DNA of 64,000 bases, from assembly GCA_037127315.1 (NCBI GenBank), contig JBBBDQ010000421.1, forward strand, positions 1,276,001 to 1,340,000, read 5' to 3'. The position numbers were made by a program, and so were the translations under genes. This document shows, piece after piece, positions 23,652-34,823 of this stretch. Positions within the stretch are counted from its first letter, which is position 1; the number at the start of each line of letters is the position of its first letter. Source of the stretch: Ascarosepion bandense. Lineage: Eukaryota; Mollusca; Cephalopoda; Sepiida; Sepiidae. Below the pieces are notes generated by a model, which worked only from the letters and a program-made list of their open reading frames with translations, was not told where the DNA came from and made no database searches.

Positions 23652-25193
23652 CACTGCTCAAAAAAATTAGAGGAACACTTCGAAAACACATCAGATCTAA
23701 ACAGGGGAAAAATGATCTTGAATATCTTTCCTGATAATAAGTAGGTGATGTATTAGTAACAAAACGATTCCACATAATTTGATAGAAATGAAAATGATCA
23801 CCTTATAGAGGGGGGATCAAAGATACCGCAAAAAATAAAAATGAAAAAAATGATGCAGCAGACTGGTTCCATTCTGCCAAAATGTCATTTAGAAATTCAA
23901 AATGATTCTCAGTAGTTTGTGTGGTCCCCACGTGCTTGTACGCACGCCTGGCAACGTCGGGGCATGCTCCTAATAAGACGACGGATGGTGTCCTGGGGAA
24001 TCTCCTCCCAGATCTGAACCAGGGCATCACTGAGCTCCTGGACACTCTGAGGGGCAACCTGGCGGTACCTAAACATAATGTCCCAGAGGTGTTCTATTAG
24101 GTTTAGGTCAGGTGAGCGCGGGGCCAGCCAATGGTATCAATTCATTCATCCTCCAGGAACTGCCTGCATACAGAACACAGATCCCGCTGCACCAGCGTAG
24201 GTTCTGACAATTGGTCCAAGGGTTTCATCCCGATACCTAATAGCAGTCAGTGTGCCATTATCTAACCTGTAGAGGTCTGTATGTCTATCCAGGGATATGC
24301 CTTTCCAGACCATCACTGACCCACCACCAAACCAGTCATGCTGAATAATGTTGCAGGCAGCATAACGTTCTCCATGGCATCTCAAGACTCTTTCACGTCT
24401 GTCGCATGTGCTCAGATTGAACCTGCTCTCATCGGTGAAGAGCACAGGGCGTCAGTGGAGTAGTTGCCAATTCTGATGATCTATGGAAATGGCCAATCGA
24501 GCTCTACGGTGCTGGGTAGTGAGCACAAAGCCCCCTACAGGACGTAGGGCCCTCATGCCACCCTCATAAAGCTTGTTTCTGATTGTTTGGTCAAAAACAT
24601 TAACACCAGTGGCCAGCTGGAGTTCCTTTTATAGGACTCTGTCAGGGCTCAACCTGTTCCTCCTTGCACAAAGGCGCAGATACCGATCCTGCTGCGGTTT
24701 TAAGGATCTTCTACGGACCTGTCCAGCTCTCCTGGAATAACTAACTGTCTCCTGGAATCTCCTCCATGCTCTTTAGACTGTGCTGGGAGACATAGCAAAC
24801 CTTCTTGCAACGGCACGTATTGATGTGCCATCCTGGATGGGTTGCACTACTTGTGCAACCTCTGTAGCCTCCAGGTACCGCACCATGCTATCAACAAAGA
24901 TGTTTATCCGAGACAAATGAAAAACTACAGCAGTAGAAAGTCAGTCACTAAAAAATCAGCCAAAAGAGATGAGAAGGGATAAGTATCAATGGCCTCAACC
25001 ATTCCTGTTTTGGAGGGGGGTGTCTCATTTTCCCTCTGAAGCACCTGTTGTTGATTTCATTAACAACAAAGCAGCTGAAACTGATTAACAACCCCTCTGC
25101 TACTTAACTGACCAGATTAATATCTCAAAAGTTTGACTGATAGGTTACTATACTCTGATTAAAAAGTGTTCCTCTAATTTTTTTTTAGCTGTG
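23652..25193 (-). mobile_element. Tc1-like DNA transposon, 1542 bp
   Basis: Terminal inverted repeats start CACTGCTCA on the left and CACAGCTA on the right, then share AAAAATTAGAGGAACAC. A TA duplication flanks both ends (23650-23651 and 25194-25195). Removing the element restores the Dong-like LINE sequence on each side. Insertion is cut-and-paste into TA, as known for Tc1/mariner. Confidence 0.93.
23870..24890 (-). pseudogene. Tc1-type transposase, inactivated
   Basis: The minus strand begins MVRYLEATEVAQVVQ with the helix-turn-helix segment TSIRAVARRFAMSPSTV. It reads LFTDESRFNL (first catalytic Asp), CHGERYAACN, FGGGSVMVWKGIS, TYAGAAG, then, in another frame, CRQFLEDE and SPDLNLIEHLWD (third residue, Glu) and the tail RRCQACVQARGDHTNY. 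The DNARPH block with the second catalytic Asp is missing between TYAGAAG and CRQFLEDE. At least four in-frame stops are present. The element is therefore dead but could be mobilised by an active relative. Confidence 0.88.
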
Positions 25194-25769
25194 TATAATG
25201 TAGACTACTGGGATGACAAGGTTATTAATAGCTATAATTCTGTTCTGAGAATTCAATTCAGTTTTTAATATCACTCGTACCCTTCTTTCATTTTCTTATG
25301 GTGAATTCTTTCACTCTCATTTACTTCTAGGTACTTATAAGCATATTCTTGCTCAAAATATTTTATTGTTACAGCAGTATCTAAGCTAATAGATGATTTT
25401 CGTTGCCACGACTCTCGTATAACTGTGGCTTTAGCACATTTATCCAAATAGAATTTCTAATGTCTTTACTGAAGCATTTTGCAGTTTGCAGAAAACCTTT
25501 CAGCTCATTGTCACTCCTAGCATGCAACTTTAAGTCAACCATATAATTTTCTTTTGAGTTATTTAATAACCACATTCTGTCTTGTGAAGTTGGCTGGTTA
25601 ATGTTATTAGTGATATGCAAAATAGTAAGGTAAACAAAGAGTCACCTTGAAATATTCCTCTGTTGATGTTTATTTCACTTATAGGTTCCATTTATATGAA
25701 TGAGGTAAAGTGTTGTTGTTTTTGTTTGTTTTGTTTTTGTTTTTTTTTGGGGGGGGGTTGTTTTTTTTC

Positions 25770-26011
25770 ATATCGACATACATTGTATGAGAAAATTGAT
25801 GATAACGGGTGATACTTTGTACATATTTAAAGATTTTGAAATAATAGATTTTAAAGACTTTGAAATAATCGATAGAGAACGCCACTGGAAACTATATAAA
25901 CTTAAGGAATTAGCACATCTGCTAGGCTACAAAAATTTCCTAAGCCGAATAAACATAGAGATGAATACAATATGGGAACCAATAAGATGGGGTGCCATAG
26001 AAAATCATTAG
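25770..26011 (+). pseudogene. PLE C-terminal end, 5' partial copy
   Basis: A frame of 74 codons ends RERHWKLYKLKELAHLLGY, FLSRINIEMNTIWEPI and a stop. The pattern (basic H-W-K-L-K-E-A helix, then N-I-W) is the usual end of PLE endonuclease domains. It lies in the same orientation about 380 bp upstream of a PLE that begins near 26388, as in the tandem partial-plus-longer copies typical of Penelope. An ATAGATTTTAAAGACTTTGA duplication is visible at 25846-25870. Confidence 0.55.
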
Positions 26012-26385
26012 TGTAAAAAATGCAATATGAGCTCTGGTGAAAAAATAATAAAGAAAACCATTAACATCGAACATTGCAGTATGAACTCAGATAAAAATAC
26101 TAGAGAAAAACTATTAACATCAAAAAATAAAAGAGACAACCATTAACATCAAAAATTGCAAAGGGAAACAAACAACTTAAAGATAACTCATAACTATCAA
26201 AAGAGGCTTCTCACAAGGAATGAGAATGATATACCCTAGTGATCGTAGTAAAGAATTCGGTTCGAAATTCCTAACAGAAGGCCTAACACAACAGCCGACA
26301 CTTACAAATGGCAAACAAGATGAGTACAATAGTCCAAATAATGTAAATAGTTTAAATACTACCTAATCTCATAAATATATAAAAA
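26012..26385 (+). other. noncoding region between tandem PLE pieces
   Basis: A-rich, with a loosely repeated AACCATTAACATC motif (near 26057, 26112 and 26137). By position it may be PLE 5' UTR or pseudo-LTR. I looked for a hammerhead core and found none. Confidence 0.4.
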
Positions 26386-26387
26386 TA

Positions 26388-28378
26388 TTGAAGGATCGGT
26401 ACCGATACACCAAAAATATGGAGACGAATAGAAAAGTCCTACCTGAAGCTGGCACGAATATCAAACAACCTGGCATTCCTACATTGATGCAGGAAACTAC
26501 GACTCATCCCTGCATCCCGAGACTTGCCGTCAATTCAAGGAGAGCCCGTCTGGTTGCAGAAAAACCGGGACACGTCCTGTTTCGAGAACGTATCCAGTAC
26601 AACCGATGGATGAAACTAAAATTATATTCCGCTATCTCCCAGAGGCTCGAGGCATTCCTCAGCAGGATCACTGATGAAGAATACCAAAGAAGAATCAAAC
26701 ACGAGTTGGAAAAATTCGATGCAGTCAAGGTTCACCAAGTACGGAAAGTAAATATATTAAAAGATCTGAAGGTGATAAATGAGGTCCATCACCCACCTGT
26801 AAAGGCAGTTGTTAACATCAGTCAACATCAGCTGAATGCCTCTGAAGAGTCAGTGCTGAACAAGGGTCTCATCTTCACAACAATCATTTTCGCGGATACC
26901 ATACTTAACCCTCTAGGGCCATTCGTATCATATTTGATACAGTATGAAAACAAGCCTTGAAAGAAATATTTTCCTGAAAATTTTTTTAAGAGAAATATTT
27001 TATAAATTTCAAATGAAAGCAGTACTGACTGCTCAGTCAATGAATACCAAATGTTTCCTTATAGGGAAATACTGTATCAAATATGATACGAATGGCCCTA
27101 GAGGGTTAAACATCATTGCCCGTCTTGAGGAAATAGCCTTGAACATCCCTCAGGCTCAGGCGGATGAGCTAAGATGGAAAGTGAGACAGACATTGAAGAA
27201 AGCCAAGCCACTCAAACCAAACATGAAAGAGGAGAAGCTGGAAATCATGACTCTACATAGGAATGAGAACAAAGGCAATGCAACTGTAGTGATAGACAAA
27301 ACTGAATTCACCAATAAACTGGAAGACCTCATTAGAAGTGGTAGCTATAGCAAGGTAAAGAAAAACAAAACGACACTTGTCGAAGATCCTAATCAAGTTC
27401 AAGGATCGCTTCCAGCCTAGAACATACAGGCAATTGTCTCAACGTTACTGCAAGCTAACTCACATGTATGGTCTACGATTCTTAGTAGCCTAGGCTCTGT
27501 GTACCACCCACAGAGTCACTTCCTTGTAGATATAATTGACCCACTGATAGGAAAGTCACCATCATATGTTCGAAGCTCCGCCCATTTTGAGGAACTTATC
27601 AAAGATTCTCCCATTCAATGCAACCAGATGGTTGAGCTTGGATGTAGTGAGGCTGTTCATCAAGGTACGCAGGGTGGAGGCACTATCGGTAGTCAGAGAA
27701 TGTACCAGTATTCCACTAGATAACCTGATGGAGAGGTTGACTTTCTGCACACAAACAGCACACGTCGTATTGGGATCAAGCATATATCGGCAGGATGAAG
27801 ACATAGTAATGAGCTCGTCACTATCACCATCACTGGCTGAAATACGGAAAGAGATGGCATTAGAATCCACAGCTCTAAAGCCAACTCTATGGCTGAGAAA
27901 CATTGATGACACATTCATGCTCTGGCCACACCAGGAGGAGGTCCAGACGCTACTGGACTATGTGAACTCAATAAGATCATCGATAATGTTTACTCTGAAA
28001 AAAGAGAGTGACAACACTCCTGGATGTGCTAATAGCTCGAACAGAGAGGGGTTTCAAGACATCAGTGAATTGCATGGCCAGTATCAGCAGTACCCAATAA
28101 TGTAACAATTATCCAGGGTACATGACAACAACTCCAACGAACATGGAAAGAAGGGGGCATGAGGATAACAACTCTCAGCAAACAGCCTCGGTCTGTTTAC
28201 CCTATGTAAAGGGGATATCGGAGAAAATACGATGAATCTGTGGTCTGTATAACACCAGGACGGTCTTCAGAAGATACTTCTCTCGCGTAAGGCCACCAGC
28301 AGAGGGGGACATGACTAAGGACTGTGTGTACGACATTCCATGTAGCTGTTGAAAGAAATATAAAGGAGAAACACTTGT
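26388..28378 (+). pseudogene. Penelope-like element polyprotein (N-terminal region, RT, start of GIY-YIG)
   Basis: In order: VVNISQHQLNASEESVLNKGL (about 26805), then after a MITE insertion NIIARLEEIALNIPQAQADELRWK, RNENKGNATVVIDKTEF (27270), RYCKLTHMYGLRFL, the RT segment DVVRLFIKVRRVEALSVVRE (27640), MERLTFCTQTAHVVLGS, MALESTALKPTLWLRNIDDTF (YVDD reads NIDD, about 27905), then DCVYDIPCSC and YKGET just before 28378. There the sequence jumps into VNTR repeats, so the nuclease is lost. Stops and frameshifts occur throughout. Confidence 0.85.
26909..27105 (-). mobile_element. TTAA-flanked MITE (piggyBac-like), 197 bp
   Basis: Inverted termini of about 36 bp begin CCCTCTAGGGCCATTCG, with TTAA on both sides (26905-26908 and 27106-27109). 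Excision of element plus one TTAA restores the PLE frame at DTILNIIARLEE. No coding capacity. The four copies at 34824-36014 are 222 bp because they carry a 25-bp duplication absent here. Confidence 0.93.
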
Positions 28379-30446
28379 CCCCTGTTTAGGATGTGGTTTC
28401 CGGTTTTCTCTTTTCCAATCTTTTTACTCTTTTCTTTTTTCTTTTCTTTTTTTTTTTTTTTCAATTGGAGTAGATAGAACAGGTGAAGAGTTTCATCCCT
28501 TGTTCCTTGTTTAGGATGTGGTTTCCGGTTTTCTCTTTTCCATCTTTTTACTTTTTTCTTTTTTCTTTTCTTTTTTTTTTTTTTTTCAATTGGAGTAGAT
28601 AGAACAGGTGAAGAGTTTCATCCCTTGTTCCCTGTTTAGGATGTGGTTTCCGGCTTTCTCTTTTCCAATCTTTTTACTCTTTTCTTTTTTCTTTTCTTTT
28701 TTTTTTTTTTTTTCAATTGGAGTAGATAGAACAGGTGAAGAGTTTCATCCCTTGTTCCCTGTTTAGGATGTGGTTTCCGGCTTTCTCTTTTCCAATCTTT
28801 TTTACTCTTTTCTTTTTTTTTTTTTTTTTCAATTGGAGTAGATAGAACAGGTGAAGAGTTTCATCCCTTGTTCCTTGTTTAGGATGTGGTTTCCGGTTTT
28901 CTCTTTTCCATCTTTTTACTTTTTTCTTTTTTCTTTTCTTTTTTTTTTTTTTTTTTCAATTGGAGTAGATAGAACAGGTGAAGAGTTTCATCCCTTGTTC
29001 CTTGTTTAGGATGTGGTTTCCGGCTTTCTCTTTTCCAATCTTTTTACTCATTTCTTTTTTCTTTTCTTTTTTTTTTTTTTCAATTGGAGTAGATAGAACA
29101 GGTGAAGAGTTTCATCCCTTGTTCCCTGTTTAGGATGTGGTTTCCGGCTTTCTCTTTTCCAATCTTTTTACTCTTTTCTTTTTTTTTTTTTTTTCAATTG
29201 GAGTAGATAGAACAGGTGAAGAGTTTCATCCCTTGTTCCCTGTTTAGGATGTGGTTTCCGGCTTTCTCTTTTTCCAATCTTTTTACTCTTTTCTTTTTTT
29301 TTTTTTTTTTTTTCAATTGGAGTAGATAGAACAGGTGAAGAGTTTCATCCCTTGTTCCTTGTTTAGGATGTGGTTTCCGGTTTTCTCTTTTCCATCTTTT
29401 TACTTTTTTCTTTTTCTTTTCTTTTTTTTTTTTTTTTCAATTGGAGTAGATAGAACAGGTGAAGAGTTTCATCCCTTGTTCCCTGTTTAGGATGTGGTTT
29501 CCGGCTTTCTCTTTTCCAATCTTTTTACTCTTTTCTTTTTTCTTTTCTTTTTTTTTTTTTTTTCAATTGGAGTAGATAGAACAGGTGAAGAGTTTCATCC
29601 CTTGTTCCCTGTTTAGGATGTGGTTTCCGGCTTTCTCTTTTCCAATCTTTTTACTCTTTTCTTTTTTTTTTTTTTTCAATTGGAGTAGATAGAACAGGTG
29701 AAGAGTTTCATCCCTTGTTCCCTGTTTAGGATGTGGTTTCCGGCTTTCTCTTTTCCAATCTTTTTACTCTTTTCTTTTTTCTTTTCTTTTTTTTTTTTTT
29801 TTCAATTGGAGTAGATAGAACAGGTGAAGAGTTTCATCCCTTGTTCCCTGTTTAGGATGTGGTTTCCGGCTTTCCCTTTCCAATCTTTTTACTCTTTTCT
29901 TTTTTCTTTTCTTTTTTTTTTTTTTTCAATTGGAGTAGATAGAGCAGGTGAAGAGTTTCATCCCTTGTTCCCTGTTTAGAATGTGGTTTCCGGCTTTCTC
30001 TTTTCCAATCTTTTTACTCTTTTCTTTTTTCTTTTCTTTTTTTTTTTTTTTTCAATTGGAGTAGATAGAACAGGTGAAGAGTTTCATCCCTTGTTCCCTG
30101 TTTAGGATGTGGTTTCCGGCTTTCTCTTTTCCAATCTTTTTACTCTTTTCTTTTTTTTTTTTTTCAATTGGAGTAGATAGAACAGGTGAAGAGTTTCATC
30201 CCTTGTTCCCTGTTTAGGATGTGGTTTCCGGCTTTCTCTTTTCCAATCTTTTTACTCTTTTCTTTTTTCTTTTCTTTTTTTTTTTTTTCAATTGGAGTAG
30301 ATAGAACAGGTGAAGAGTTTCATCCCTTTTTCCCTGTTTAGGATGTGGTTTCCGGCATTCTCTTTTCCAATCTTTTCACTCTTACGTAGCCCTCTGCACA
30401 TCAGTGGCGTTACCGCCTTGCTCGGGGTGATATGATTAAAAAAACA
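28379..30446 (+). mobile_element. VNTR retroelement array, about 17 units plus LINE-type tail
   Basis: Sixteen full TTGGAGTAGATAGA boundaries (28467 to 30289) give units of about 115-126 bp that differ mainly in poly-T length. Each unit contains GGTGAAGAGTTTCATCCC, GGATGTGGTTTCCGG and a T/C-rich spacer. Compared with the units at 13271 and 48589, every unit lacks a 41-bp segment that includes ATCGCCCGGTTCACACTCC. The array ends with CTTACGTAGCCC, the CCGCCTTGCTCGGGG tail and an A run. It is joined directly to the PLE on the left. Confidence 0.93.
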
Positions 30447-32650
30447 CTCCACCCTTATAAGATAAGGCTAAAAGAACATATTTTACTATTTTGTCTAGCT
30501 TGACATTAATACAGCTAATGAGTCAACATTAAGAACGATTGATTCCACCTTAAATTTTTCTCATCGTACTCAGGTCCATGTCACTTCATTTCTTGTTGTA
30601 GCTGATGCTGTTGCTATTAAACATTTGGAGAAGTATCATAAATTCCCGTAAAGTAGGTACCTTTCGATACCTAAGTTTTAAATTGTATTTTTAAAATTTT
30701 AAAAAAACTTTTTTTTGAAACTTTAATTTTAGCATCATTGAAAGCTAAATAATTAAATTTACTATTTTCAGTAAGCAGAATACTCTTATGTTTTCAAACA
30801 GAAATTATATTCATTCGAATTTTAAATTTTTATCTTTTTTCGGTCATTTTTTTTTTTTTTTTTTTTTTTGAGTGATCGAACCATTTGTGAACAAAAGTTA
30901 ATTCTCGGTTTTAAAAATCTTGTAAAAACAAAATATAGATCTCTCAATCGTCATTTTTGGAAAATGAGCAAATTTAAAGTTAAATTAATCTGATTAAAAA
31001 AAGATATTACTTGTTTATGACATGAAATTTAGAATAAAAGTATTTCTTATTCACAAAGGTCTGACGTTGACTTTTCAAGTAGATGATGACAGCCCCCGTT
31101 ATCAATCAATCTATCAAAAATTGACATAACCCAAGTTAACATTTCATAAGGGAAAAATCCTTGAAACATGTGACCTTTTAATGATAAGTATCTTACAAGT
31201 TTCCATAGTGAAAGAAAATGTGCAATTTAATATAAACAAAAAAGAAATTAGAAATTATTTTAAAAATCTTAGCTCTAAATGATTTAAACTAAGCTTTTGA
31301 ATAAAGTTTTTTAATGAATTAATAACCAGAAATACTGAGTAAGTGAAAAACATTTAAAAAATGCATTGTTTGTTTTGCTATTCGGAGCAAATTTTCGAAA
31401 AAATAGTAACCTAATAAAAAAACAAGTACATGATTTATATTCCCCAATGAGTACTGCATTTATCTAGTAAAAACATTGATATAGATAATGTATTTTTAGA
31501 AGTTTTATGCAGTTAATTAGAGTTGGGGGTGACAGATGAAAAAAAAATTACCAAGATTTTCTAAAAATAATAATTGCATAAATAATTTGATTCATTTGTG
31601 AATAAGTCCTGAAAGTTTCATTAAAATCAGACAATTAGGTGATTTTTGCAATAATTTTCAAATTAATGTGTCTTTCAAGGCAAAAAAAAAACACTTGTGT
31701 AATATTACGTTTTCCATATTACGTAAACAGGCGTTAGTCATTGACGGAAAACAAAAAAAATAACTAAAATTTCGAATGTGTTAAAAGAATTAAAAACTTT
31801 TTAAAATAATAACAACAAAATTTTATCTTTCCTCTTAATAATTGCATAAACATTTTAATAGTAAAACTTTGTTTTTATTAAATTTAAGCCCTTTTAACAT
31901 CATGCTATGCTGTTTTTCGGTAATTGCGTGGCGTTACATACAGTAATACTGTCTTTTTTTCTAATTAAGAAACTTTAAAATATGCATTTTAGGTGCTTTT
32001 GAGAGGCTGAACAGATTAATTACATTTTTATAATTTTCAATGGAAAAAAATTGCTTTGTAATACGAGTAAATTGCAATAGGAGCTTGGTCTGGGAACGAA
32101 TTAAATTCGTACTTCAAAATCCTACTAGTACAATTTAAAGTCCTCTTGTTGCTAACGTTTACGTCTAACCAACACTTATGTATACAAAATGGATATATCT
32201 TAACAGAAAGTTATTTCTTGGCCACCTAAAAACACACCCGGTCGATTAGTTTTTTAAAAACTTTTACTCGTTACTTTAAATCACAAACGATGAAAGTCAT
32301 CTCGAAAAAGATGTGATTACTTCTTGTCAATGCTTCATTAATAAACGATGGAGTTAATATTGTTAATATTTTCTTCTTTTATTCTAACCTGATTGCAACT
32401 CCTAGACAAGGTATTAAAGGAAAGCAATAAAAAAGGACTACTCATCCTGTAAGAAGACAGACTGTAGGGTCATTATCAAGATTGATTGATTGATGTGTAT
32501 TTTATGGATTACCAACCTTTTCAGGTTATTTAAACCGAAAAAATATGTTTAGATTCTAAGAATTTAGGCAGATAATGATGATTTATTGATACAATTCCTT
32601 CTGATTATCTCATAACTAAGAAGAAGGGATGGATTTTACTTTTCCCTAAT
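30447..32650. other. unassigned AT-rich DNA
   Basis: No coding signature. A T run lies at 30848-30869. 32092-32128 (CGAATTAAATTCGTACTTC) resembles the inner end of the pogo-like element at 33066-34575 and may be a fragment. Confidence 0.5.
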
Positions 32651-32654
32651 GAAG

Positions 32655-32747
32655 TTTCACGTAAGTGAATAAAATGAACCCGACTGGAATTGGAACTTGT
32701 CTCTTAGATTTCTAATTCCGAAAAATCGATTGCACCACTCGCACATC
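32655..32747 (-). mobile_element. worn tRNA-like head of the main SINE
   Basis: The minus strand reads GATGTGCGAGTGGTGCAAT and a box B-like GTTCCAATTCC, a decayed version of the head at 7372. It directly follows a 5S-like sequence on the same strand. Confidence 0.6.
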
Positions 32748-32750
32748 TAA

Positions 32751-32864
32751 TCTTACAGTATTTAGTATTCCAAAGCGGTCGCCATTATAGATACTGACCA
32801 GGCTTATCGTTGCTTAACTTCTGTGATCGGACGAGAACCAGTGCTTCTATGTGATACGGCCCGT
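32751..32864 (-). pseudogene. 5S rRNA-like sequence, diverged
   Basis: The minus strand carries the 5S layout: ACGGGCCGTATCAC at the 5' side, GATCACAGAAGTTAAGCAAC (box A region) and CCTGGTCAGTATCT (box C side). It is more diverged than the copies at 46074. Its position just upstream of a SINE tRNA head repeats the arrangement at 45897-46191. Confidence 0.72.
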
Positions 32865-33065
32865 TAGTAAGAGAAAGAGCCTAAGATGCGAGTAACGAAT
32901 TGCAGATGCCAAAATTAAACAATTCGATAAATTTACCTGTTTGCGATGTTAAATAGAAGAGGGTAAACATGAATTAACATCCAATGGCATATTGGAATAG
33001 AGAATGATGTCTTTTAAGCGATAAACAAAGTATTAAGAAACAGGAAAATATGTTGGAAACAAATA

Positions 33066-34575
33066 TAGTTTAACCTCGACTTTCACTTAGGATAAACTCG
33101 CCATACGAACAAGACTATGTCATAAAATTCTTTTCCATTTACGAATTTATTTCGACTTACGAAATCAAGAATGGACTTCCCGCCACTGCATTTCAATGTA
33201 GATATTTCTTGTGAATGCACCGTAAATACTTTTTAATCTTACCTAAATATGCTGTATTTTATATTTTCATGTTTCATATATTATATTATTACATATTTTA
33301 TATATAATGATATAATACTGTAGTATTATACAGTATTACAATACTTTTTATATTGTACTGTACCCTACTAAATATATGCAGATATATTTTATGCTGTCAG
33401 TCAGTTAAATGCCATACGTGATACACGCTTAGGCGATCATGTCTCGAAAGAGACATGATTGACTGGGCAGAAGATTGTCCCGTAGTAGGTTGCCATTGCT
33501 TTCTGCGGTAGACTGGTTGCCGACCAAGGCTATAGAACCCAATCTGTCCTATTATTTAACCCATAACTGGAAGGAATAGACGGATTAATACCTTTTCCCA
33601 AGGGTATTTGCGCGTAATTTTATGCTGTATTTTTCTTATATTTTTATGTTTTATATGAAGTGTACATTACTGTATATAAAATAGATTATATAATTATAAT
33701 GTATTTTATATACAGTACTGTATTATATTGTTATAAAGTACATGTTTCTATGCAGTTGCCTTACACTATATGTAGTGTGATACTACAAGCATCGCATCAT
33801 CCTGCTCAGTCCTCTTTATTACCTTGTAGAATAAACAGCTGTAGTATACGCATATTCGTGATTATATTAGTGTAAGTATAAAAATTTCACTTGAGGTCTG
33901 TTGTGAGAGTTAAGCTGGGGAAACTACAAATTACAAAGACGAAAGCTCTCCTGAATTAGCGATGAATTTTTCTTCTCTACAGTAACCATATTCTCATTCT
34001 CATCATCTCCTTCAAGCCAGCCAAGATTCTTCATAAAGATAAATGTTATAATGGCATATCCCATACTCCTTATCGCCTATGTAGACTGACTATATTAGTA
34101 ACCATGTACAGTTAGCACATGAGATACCTATGACCTGCTTCCGCAATTACTAGCCTGCTACCAGATTCCCTGTCTTGCTGTAGTGTACTCACTTTACAAT
34201 AAACCTCTCTCCTTTCATCTACAGTACGTGTTGCTGTTCTTTCACTCGAGCACCACCTTGTCCGTTTGTAACCTTTTTAAAGTATACAACAATAAAGTAC
34301 ACTTATTCTTTTAATTATTTAATGTATAATTTTATTTAAAGTGTAAAATTTAAGATACTTATTTACATCAATTGTGCTTAATCTTTTAAAAAAGTACTTT
34401 AATTTTGCATAAAATACGGTTTTTATTGATTTCTATATCAATATATTTGGGACTTGGAACGAATTAATTTCATTTCTATTATTTCAAACGAGGAAAATTG
34501 TTTCGACATACAAAACTTCCAGTTACGAATCCACTCCTGGAATGGATTAAATTCGTAGGTCGAGGTTCCGATGTA
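33066..34575. mobile_element. pogo/Tigger-like non-autonomous DNA transposon
   Basis: The outer ends are inverted: AACCTCGAC near 33072 and its complement GTCGAGGTT at 34559-34567. The inner parts also match in inverted sense (TTACGAATTT near 33140; AAATTCGTAGG near 34550), with TA at both ends. No transposase was recognised. It contains a SINE at 33398-33616. Confidence 0.55.
33398..33616 (-). mobile_element. 5'-truncated main SINE with 12-bp target duplication
   Basis: ATTTTATGCTGT occurs at both flanks (33386-33397 and 33617-33628), a perfect target-site duplication. The tRNA head is missing, so this copy was truncated at insertion, as in LINE-driven retroposition. Confidence 0.93.
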
Positions 34576-34579
34576 TAAG

Positions 34580-34800
34580 AATGATGAATTGTTAATATCA
34601 GCGCTCTTCTATGGCAATGAATTATGTAAAATTTCTTCACTGAAAAAAAGGAGATTGAAGGCAATAAAGACGTGGATCTTTATACGGACGCTGAAAATAC
34701 CGTGAAGTAAATAATGAGGAGATTTTAAGGAAAAGGACACTTTTTCGTAGAATCACAAAGGAACTGCTAAAGGATCATAAGAAAAGGGGGCTTTGAGAAT
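34580..34800 (+). pseudogene. RTE-type LINE remnant
   Basis: The plus strand reads ALFYGNELCKISSL, then LKAIKTWIFIRTLKIP, and AFLRKRTLFRRITKELLK in shifting frames. These correspond to LYGSECWT and the following region of the RTE remnant at 1295. Heavily decayed. Confidence 0.55.
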
Positions 34801-34823
34801 CAAACACTCATTGAACATATTAA

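Larger units (their letters stand above)
22490..25700 (-). mobile_element. R2/Dong-like LINE copy 2, split by a Tc1 transposon
   Basis: The 3' end (22500-22640) is similar to that of copy 1. The minus strand then reads VTKEFEKLSKYK, NRPDIILKNQQEKTCLLVDM, MGQYLQWTICKHFGK, and NVDRLYIPRKEGGRDL near 23535. The Tc1 element at 23652-25193 interrupts it. Beyond that it resumes with the RT: RGIFQGDSL (about 25650) and YMVDLKLHARSDNELKGFLQ (about 25540). The catalytic YMDD reads YMVD, the CCHC region is deleted near 23160, and several frameshifts are present. Confidence 0.85.

Noticed and set aside
26669..26685. CTGATGAAG near PLE coding sequence
   Set aside because: In-frame coding sequence with no GAAA or stems around it.
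28379..30446. CRISPR-like regular repeat array
   Set aside because: Repeats are contiguous units without unique spacers, in eukaryotic DNA, and end in a LINE-type tail.
33880..33930. GTCTGTTGTGAGAGTTAAGC resembles the LINE segment near 62045
   Set aside because: Only about 30 bp of similarity; too short to annotate as a separate LINE copy.
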